Below are positions 59,414 through 64,000 of a DNA stretch of 64,000 nucleotides, one piece after another (position 1 is the first letter of the stretch; every line of letters starts with the position of its first letter). This DNA is from Lichenicola sp964236105 (GTDB taxonomy: Bacteria; Pseudomonadota; Alphaproteobacteria; Acetobacterales; Acetobacteraceae). Position numbers and translations under genes: made by a program. The notes below the pieces were generated by a model. The model had not been told where the DNA came from and made no database searches. It saw nothing but the letters and a program-made list of their open reading frames with translations. The stretch spans positions 1 through 64,000 of the forward strand of contig CAXSBC010000012.1 in NCBI GenBank assembly GCA_964236105.1, given 5' to 3'.

Positions 59414-60808
59414 ATGCTTCGTCTGCCATCCTGCTTCGCCATTGTGATCCTGAACTTTGCGCCGCTGTTTTTCCAGCGCAGTTGGCAGTATGCCGAACTC
59501 CTGCTGCTGGGTGCGATCCTGGCGCCGGGGAAACGCACCGTGACGAGCCTGCTGCGGATCTCGGGGCTCGCTCGGGAGCGGCGGTTCGTGAACTGCCACC
59601 GCGTGCTCAACCCTGCCCCCTGGAGCCCGCGCGCCGCATCCCGCCTGTTGCTCGGCCTGCTGATCACGGCCTTTGCGCCGACCGGGCCGGTGGTGCTGGG
59701 GATCGACGACACCATCGAGCGGCGCCGGGGCAGGCGCATCAGCGCCAGGGGGATCCACCGCGACCCGGTGCGGTCCTCCCACGGCCACTTCGTGAAAGCG
59801 TCCGGCCTGCGATGGCTCAGCCTGATGCTGCTGGTGCCGATCCCCTGGGCCGGGAGGGTCTGGGCCTTGCCGTTCCTGACAGAGCGCTTGCCCCATCCGA
59901 GCGCGCCTGCCGGGAGCAGGGTTGGCGGCATAGGAGGCTGACAGATTGGGCCAGGCAACCGGTGCTGCAGACACGCCGCTTGCTGCCGGAGCGCGATCTC
60001 GTGCTGCTGGGTGACAGCGGCTTCGCCGCCTTGGAACTGCTGGATGCGCTCAGCCGCAAGGACATCGTCTGCATCACCCGCCTGCGTCTCGATGCCGCTC
60101 TCTATGAGCCGGCAGCGCCGCGGCTGCCGGGAACCAACCGGCGGCCCAGGACCATCGCCCCTTGGCGATCCGTCTGCGAAGCAGCCGGTGGCGGAGCCAC
60201 CGGAGGGGATCTGCCTGCCGAACCTGTCCGACGTTCTGGACGAACCTGACACTGGCTGGCAGCAGGTGATGGTGCCCGGGTGGTATGGCGACGGCGAGCG
60301 CATCGTCGATGCTCTGCTCGGCCACCGCCGTGTGGCGCCACGCCGGCCTGCCGGTCGTGCCGATCCGCCGGGTGCTGGTGCGCGATCCGACCGGCCGGTT
60401 CGAGCCGCAGGCTCTGCTATGCACCGGCCTGGCCTGCGCGCCGGAGCAGATCCTGCGCTGGTTCGTCCAGCGCTGGCAGATCGAGGTCACGTTCCAAAAG
60501 ACCAGAGCTCACCTGGGCGTCGAAACCCAGCGTCAATGGTCGGACCGGGCCATCGCACGCATCACGCCATGCCTGCTCGGGTTGTTTTCCATCGTGACCC
60601 TACTGGCGGCGCGCCTCGCGCCGGCTCAGCGACAACAACAGCCTGGTATCGAAAGCAATGCCCGACGTTCAGTGACACCCTCGCCGCCGTGCGCCGCCAC
60701 ATCTGGCGAGAACAGGGTTTACTCATGTCACGGCGACAGACCAATACAACAAAACCCCAACCTGCCCTCCAGCGTGCCATGGCTGACGCACTCTGCCACG
60801 CCGCCTGA
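59414..60808 (+). pseudogene. IS701-like DDE transposase, frameshifted
   Basis: Fragments in three frames form one transposase: ATG 59414, MLRLPSCFAIVILNFAPLFF, then VLGIDDTIERRRGRRISARG (first Asp), SSHGHFVKASGLRWLS; a shift near 59900; LVLLGDSGFAALELLDAL (second Asp); a disrupted zone near 60160-60290; then RRVLVRDPTGRFEPQALLC and FVQRWQIEVTFQKTRAHLGV (Glu); and a final shift to WYRKQCPTFSDTLAAVRRHI. At least four lesions, including an inserted hairpin sequence, make it inactive. Confidence 0.75.
60156..60211. repeat. Short hairpin insertion inside the IS701-like transposase
   Basis: About 55 bases that do not fit the transposase contain two hairpins, CTGCGAAGCAG (60174-60184) and CCGGTGGCGGAGCCACCGG (60185-60203), bounded by CCCCT and AGGGG. 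The GGCGGAGCC centre is the same as in the convergent-junction repeats, so it may be a mobile relative. Confidence 0.4.
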
Positions 60809-60829
60809 TGACCAAAGTCGAGCTTAGAC

Positions 60830-61675
60830 CACCTAATGAAACCGGTTCCGGCGCGTTGTGGGAGGCATGGCCAGACCTCTTGTTCCCGACGATTTGTCGG
60901 CGGCGATTGCGCCGTTCTTGCCGCCTGAGCTGCCGAAACCGGAAGGGGGCCGGCCGCGCCTGTCGGACCGTGCGGCTCTGACCGGCATCCTGTTCGTGCT
61001 GAAGTCGGGTCTGCCATGGGAGATGCTGCCAGCCGAGATGGGATGCGGCTCCGGCATGAGTTGCTGGCGACGCCTGCGCGACTGGCACGAGGCAGGGGTG
61101 TGGGCCGCCTTGCACCAGGTGCTGCTGGAGCGGTTGCAGGCGGCAGAACAGCTCGACTGGCGCCGTGCCGCCCTGGACAGCGCGTCTGTGCAGGCAAGAA
61201 GGGGGGTGTCGCGACCGGACCAAACCCGACGGATCGCGGCAGGCCGGGGAGCAAGCGCCACATTGCGGTCGATGCCAGGGGCACACCCCTTGGCGTGCTG
61301 ATCGGACCGGCCAACCAGCATGACAGCCGCATGCTGGCGCCGACGCTGGATGCCATCCCTTCGGTGAGGAACGGAAGATGCGGCCGGCCGCGACGACGGC
61401 CCAACAAGCTCCATGCCGACAAGGGCTACGACTACCGGCGCTGCCGCCAGGGGTGCCGCGTCCGTGGCATTCGGTCCCGTATCGCCAGGCGTGGCGTGGA
61501 CAACAGCCAACGCCTCGGACGTCACCGCTGGGTGGTGGAACGCACGCACGCTTGGCTGAACCGCTTCCGGCGCCTGAGCGTGCGCTACGAACGCCGCGCC
61601 GACATCTTCCTGGCCTTCAACATCCTCGGCTGCGCCCTCGTCTGCCTCAACCAGATCAGGCGGTTCTGTTAGGCG
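60830..61675 (+). mobile_element. IS5-family (IS427-like) insertion sequence
   Basis: This is a compact element of about 0.85 kb. Imperfect ends are suggested by CCTAATGAAACCG at 60832 and, inverted, CCTAACAGAACCG at the right end over the transposase stop. The exact borders and target duplication are not resolved. The transposase is in two overlapping frames, as is usual for this group, so the element may be functional. Confidence 0.65.
60867..61672 (+). CDS. IS5-family transposase in two frames (frameshift)
   Basis: ORF A starts MARPLVPDDLSAAIAPFLPP and runs through SGLPWEMLPAEMGCGSG to LDSASVQARRG, then continues out of register to a stop at 61301. ORF B, one base back, reads KKGGVATGPNPTDRGRPGSK, then HIAVDARGTPLGVLIG, NKLHADKGYDY and RWVVERTHAWLNRFRRLSVR to a TAG at 61672. 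The junction AAGAAGGGGGG at about 61196-61206 is a plausible slippery site for a programmed -1 frameshift known in IS427-type elements. D in LDSASV, D in ADKGYD and E in VVERTH form the DDE triad. It is probably active if frameshifting occurs. Confidence 0.78.
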
Positions 61676-61778
61676 CTTTTAATCAGGGGTGATTGTCGGG
61701 TAGGCCTGAGCAAGCATCTGGTCCTGCTGATGAGTCAATGACACTTGTTCAGCACCAGCAAGACCGCACATGTAACGC

Positions 61779-62003
61779 ATGGCAGCAACCGGAACCGGAG
61801 CGCAGCGTGTGCAGCGCCGTCGTGACAAGCTGAAGGCTGCAGGGTTACGGCCCGTGCAAATCTGGGTGCCTGATACCCGTGCGCCTGACTTCGCTCAGGA
61901 GTGCGCCCGCCAATCTCGGATGATCCAAGCCGCTGAGAGTCAGGGTGATCCTGATCATGACGCCTTGTCTGACGCGACAGACACAAGCGGCTGGACCGCG
62001 TGA
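61779..62003 (+). CDS. mazE: MazE-like antitoxin (DUF3018)
   Basis: This is a 74-residue protein. RVQRRRDKLKAAGLRPVQIW, then VPDTRAPDFAQECARQS and a final GWTA give the DUF3018 antitoxin pattern that precedes MazF-type toxins. The N-terminus should bind DNA for autoregulation and the C-terminus should block the toxin. The stop overlaps the toxin start (GTGA at 62000-62003), so translation is coupled. It lies just after the IS5-type element. Confidence 0.88.
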   Translation: MAATGTGAQRVQRRRDKLKAAGLRPVQIWVPDTRAPDFAQECARQSRMIQAAESQGDPDHDALSDATDTSGWTA

Positions 62004-62323
62004 GACGCGGTGATCTGGTCACCGTGGCGCTGCAGGGAGAGCAAGGAAAATCTCGGCCGGCGCTGGTCGTGCAGGCCGACCATTTCTCAGACCTGCCAGC
62101 CATCACCGTGCTGCCGATCACCAGCATGCTGATCGACGCACCCCTCTTGCGAGTCCCGATCGAGCCGAACGAACGGAACGGCTTGACCAGGTCATCGCAG
62201 ATCATGGTCGACAAGCCGCAGACGCCCCTGCGAGGGAAGCTTTGGCCGGCCCTTGGGCACCTGGACGACATGACCATGGTGGCAGTAAATCGGGCCCTGG
62301 CGCTGTTCCTGGGGCTGGCTTGA
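62000..62323 (+). CDS. mazF: MazF/PemK-family mRNA interferase toxin
   Basis: This is a 107-residue protein. MRRGDLVTVALQGEQGKSRP is the typical start, with the catalytic Arg in the KSRPALVVQ region. VLPITSMLIDAPLLRVPIEP and SQIMVDKPQTP follow, the latter with the conserved Thr/Ser region. It cleaves mRNA at short motifs and is held in check by the upstream DUF3018 antitoxin. The GTG start overlaps the antitoxin stop. The pair is intact and complete. Confidence 0.92.
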   Translation: MRRGDLVTVALQGEQGKSRPALVVQADHFSDLPAITVLPITSMLIDAPLLRVPIEPNERNGLTRSSQIMVDKPQTPLRGKLWPALGHLDDMTMVAVNRALALFLGLA

Positions 62324-62395
62324 AACCGCTTCGGCGTTCCCCGTGGCCGCTGCCATAGCGGCTCAAAGCCCATCCACCACGGCTAGGAGCTGAGC

Positions 62396-63877
62396 ATGCC
62401 GCCCCGCCCCTGCGTGTCCCGATCGCGCCCGACACCGGCGATGGCCGAGGAGCCGCCTGCCCCACCGGCACCGGCTCCAGCCAAGAAGGTCACGCGCTCG
62501 CGGGCATTGAGTGCAGATACCCTGGAACAGCTGGGCGCCCGGCATCTGGCCGAGCTGCTGATGGCGCAGGCGAAGGGCGACCCGGCGCTGGGACGCTCGC
62601 TTCGCCTGGTCCTGGCCGGCACCGACGGGGGCACCCGGCTGGCGGCGGAGGTGGAGAAACGGCTGCGGACCATCCAGCGCTCGCGCGGGTTCATCGAGTG
62701 GGACAAGGTGCGGCCGCTGGTCCGCGAGCTCGAGGGACTGCGCGAGACGATCGCCGGCCCGCTCGCTGCTGCGGATCCGCGTGCGGCGGCAGCCCAGATG
62801 CATTTGTTCCTGGACCTCGCCGAAGGGGTGTTTGAGCGCAGCGACGACGGCAGCGGCAGCCTGGGCACCGTGTTCCGCGAGGCCGGCGCTGACCTGGGAC
62901 GGCTCTGGGCGCTGCCTCCCGGCCGGGATCCTGTTGTGCTGGCGGCCGAACTGCTGGTCCTGCTCGATGCGGATGGCTACGGCACCACCGACCGCCTTCT
63001 GGCCGCGTCAGGTCCGGCGCTGGGGACCGACGGGCGGGCAGAGCTGCGCCGTCTGCTGCAGGTCCGCCTCGCCAGCCTGCCACGCGCCCGCGGACGAGAC
63101 GACTTTGAGCCGCGTGGCCGCTTCATGGTGTCGCTGCGTTTGCGGGAGCTGTCCGATCTCGAGGGCAACGTCGACGCCTACATCGCCGCCGTCGAGGCTG
63201 GCGGCCGGGCAGAGAACTTCGCAGGCGACATCGCAGAACGGCTGATCGCGCATCACCGTCCGGCCGAGGCGCTGGCGTGGCTGGATCGTGCTTCCGGTCG
63301 CCACGAGGAAGAGCGGCAGATCGACCTGCGCATCGCGGCGCTGGACGCACTTAAGCGCAAGGCAGACGCGCAGGGTCTCCGGTGGACGACGTTCCAGCGC
63401 TTCCTCAGCACCGAGCACCTGCGGGCCCATCTGCGCGGGCTACCGGATTTCGACGACGTCGAGGCCGAGGAGCGGGCGATCGCGCATGCACTCGCGCATC
63501 CTGACCGGGGCCTAGCGCTCATGTTCCTGGTGGCGTGGCCGAACCTCAAGGCGGCGAACCGATTGGTACGGGACCATCACGATGAGCTCGAGGGCGGGCA
63601 GTACTTCCGGCTCCGGCCGGCCGCGGAGGCGCTGGCGGAGAAGTATCCGATGGCGGCGACGTTGCTGCACCGCGCGCTAGCCGAGGACGTGCTGCGGCGG
63701 GCGTCGTCGCGGCAGTACCAGTATGCCGCACGCGACGTGCGTGCTTGCGCGGGGCTTGCCGCGTTCCTGCCCCCCGAAGCCGGCCTGGAGACGCATGATG
63801 CCTTTATGGCGCGGCTCAGGCGGGAGCACTCGCGCAAGACCGGCTTCTGGTCGTTGCTCGGTCCAGGTGCACGATGA
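62396..63877 (+). CDS. DUF6880 family protein
   Basis: This is a 493-residue protein. After a Pro/Ala-rich leader of about 30 residues, it is almost entirely helical: LEQLGARHLAELLMAQAKGD, then RTIQRSRGFIEWDKVRPLVR, MHLFLDLAEGVFERSDDGSG, and a repeat-like C-terminal half with TPR-like helices (GDIAERLIAHHRPAEALAWL). I take it to belong to the DUF6880 group, whose function is unknown. It begins 72 bases after the MazF gene and its stop overlaps a short ORF. A role linked to the adjacent toxin-antitoxin pair or to DNA mobility cannot be excluded. Confidence 0.7.
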   Translation: MPPRPCVSRSRPTPAMAEEPPAPPAPAPAKKVTRSRALSADTLEQLGARHLAELLMAQAKGDPALGRSLRLVLAGTDGGTRLAAEVEKRLRTIQRSRGFIEWDKVRPLVRELEGLRETIAGPLAAADPRAAAAQMHLFLDLAEGVFERSDDGSGSLGTVFREAGADLGRLWALPPGRDPVVLAAELLVLLDADGYGTTDRLLAASGPALGTDGRAELRRLLQVRLASLPRARGRDDFEPRGRFMVSLRLRELSDLEGNVDAYIAAVEAGGRAENFAGDIAERLIAHHRPAEALAWLDRASGRHEEERQIDLRIAALDALKRKADAQGLRWTTFQRFLSTEHLRAHLRGLPDFDDVEAEERAIAHALAHPDRGLALMFLVAWPNLKAANRLVRDHHDELEGGQYFRLRPAAEALAEKYPMAATLLHRALAEDVLRRASSRQYQYAARDVRACAGLAAFLPPEAGLETHDAFMARLRREHSRKTGFWSLLGPGAR

Positions 63878-63984
63878 GCTTTCTCAACAAGGAAGAGATG
63901 GTGGGTTACGGGCTGCGGTCCTCACCGTGCCAAAGCGCGGCTGTAGAGCATATTATGATCCGAAACATCCTTTTCACATCATAA
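63874..63984 (+). CDS. Short ORF at window end, possibly truncated gene
   Basis: ATG at 63874 overlaps the DUF6880 stop (ATGA) and opens MSFLNKEEMVGYGLRSSPCQ, ending after 36 codons at TAA 63982-63984. Coupled translation is likely, but the AT-richer tail (IMIRNILFTS) suggests the original gene was cut by inserted sequence near 63945. The function is unknown. Confidence 0.35.
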   Translation: MSFLNKEEMVGYGLRSSPCQSAAVEHIMIRNILFTS

Positions 63985-64000
63985 CACTGCGCGTAATCAC

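Larger units (their letters stand above)
59328..60826 (+). mobile_element. IS701-like insertion sequence, decayed
   Basis: Imperfect terminal inverted repeats bound a 1.5-kb unit: AGCTCGACTTTGGCCAT at 59328-59344, and on the right the complement of AGCTCGACTTTGGTCAT at 60808-60824. A single transposase gene inside is broken in several places. The left end truncates an IS5-type relic and the right end abuts the next IS, so the region is a nested insertion site. A short TTAG at the right border fits the YTAR target of IS701, but no clear duplication is seen at the left. Confidence 0.7.

Noticed and set aside
1..64000. CRISPR array, rRNA operon, prophage or replication origin
   Set aside because: No regularly spaced direct repeats, rRNA-like sequence, phage structural genes or DnaA-box cluster were seen.

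Overview
The window is high-GC DNA from an alphaproteobacterium, most likely Rhodospirillales/Acetobacteraceae. The evidence is the dciA-dsbA-smc run divergent from mutY, the SAM-II riboswitch in front of a metZ-apaG-folE run, and the metX-metW pair. Most of it is ordinary chromosome. Two stretches look acquired or decayed: about 42.3-43.8 kb (lower GC) and about 56-61.7 kb (broken toxin genes and insertion sequences).

Layout. 0-11.15 kb: a tightly coupled ten-gene plus-strand run (HD-like protein, methyltransferase-like, Gfo/Idh/MocA oxidoreductase, MBL-fold with zinc ribbon, TIM-barrel isomerase-like, GT4 glycosyltransferase, PIG-L deacetylase, extended SDR, YcaO cyclodehydratase-like, MdoH-like membrane GT2). 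Nearly every stop overlaps the next start. I know no described pathway with this gene set, so it is the best candidate for an undescribed biosynthetic system. 11.2-14 kb: a TPP enzyme with a Tat-like leader, a DUF1643 protein and a lipoprotein. 14-25 kb: genome maintenance (a very long SMC, DsbA-like, DciA, MutY, and a SbcD/SbcC-like YhaO/YhaN pair). 24.9-29.5 kb: a copper module (CopD-cytochrome c-redoxin fusion, CopC, outer-membrane-like protein, DUF2946, divergent SCO1). 29.5-38.4 kb: metabolism and cofactors (aldehyde dehydrogenase, short siroheme synthase, MoaB, cyanase, BluB-like, S9 peptidase, FolE, ApaG).

38.5-41 kb: metZ under a SAM-II riboswitch, divergent from tRNA-Gly(CCC). metZ, metX and metW (49.1-50.9 kb) together make up the methionine sulfhydrylation branch. 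41.3-55.9 kb: a PRISE-like SDR, a small island, an MFS transporter, a 1257-residue three-domain glycosyltransferase, FkbM methyltransferases (one intact, one decayed), an AI-2E transporter and two membrane proteins. 56-64 kb: a TumE-like toxin remnant, ISL3, IS5 and IS701-like remnants, a broken phosphoesterase, an intact RMD1/DUF155 gene, a fairly intact IS5-type element with a frameshifted transposase, a MazEF pair and a DUF6880 gene.

Three copies of a palindromic repeat (core AAAGGCGGMGCCTTT) sit exactly between convergent gene ends. They are probably bidirectional terminators or REP-like elements. No rRNA, CRISPR array or origin was seen.
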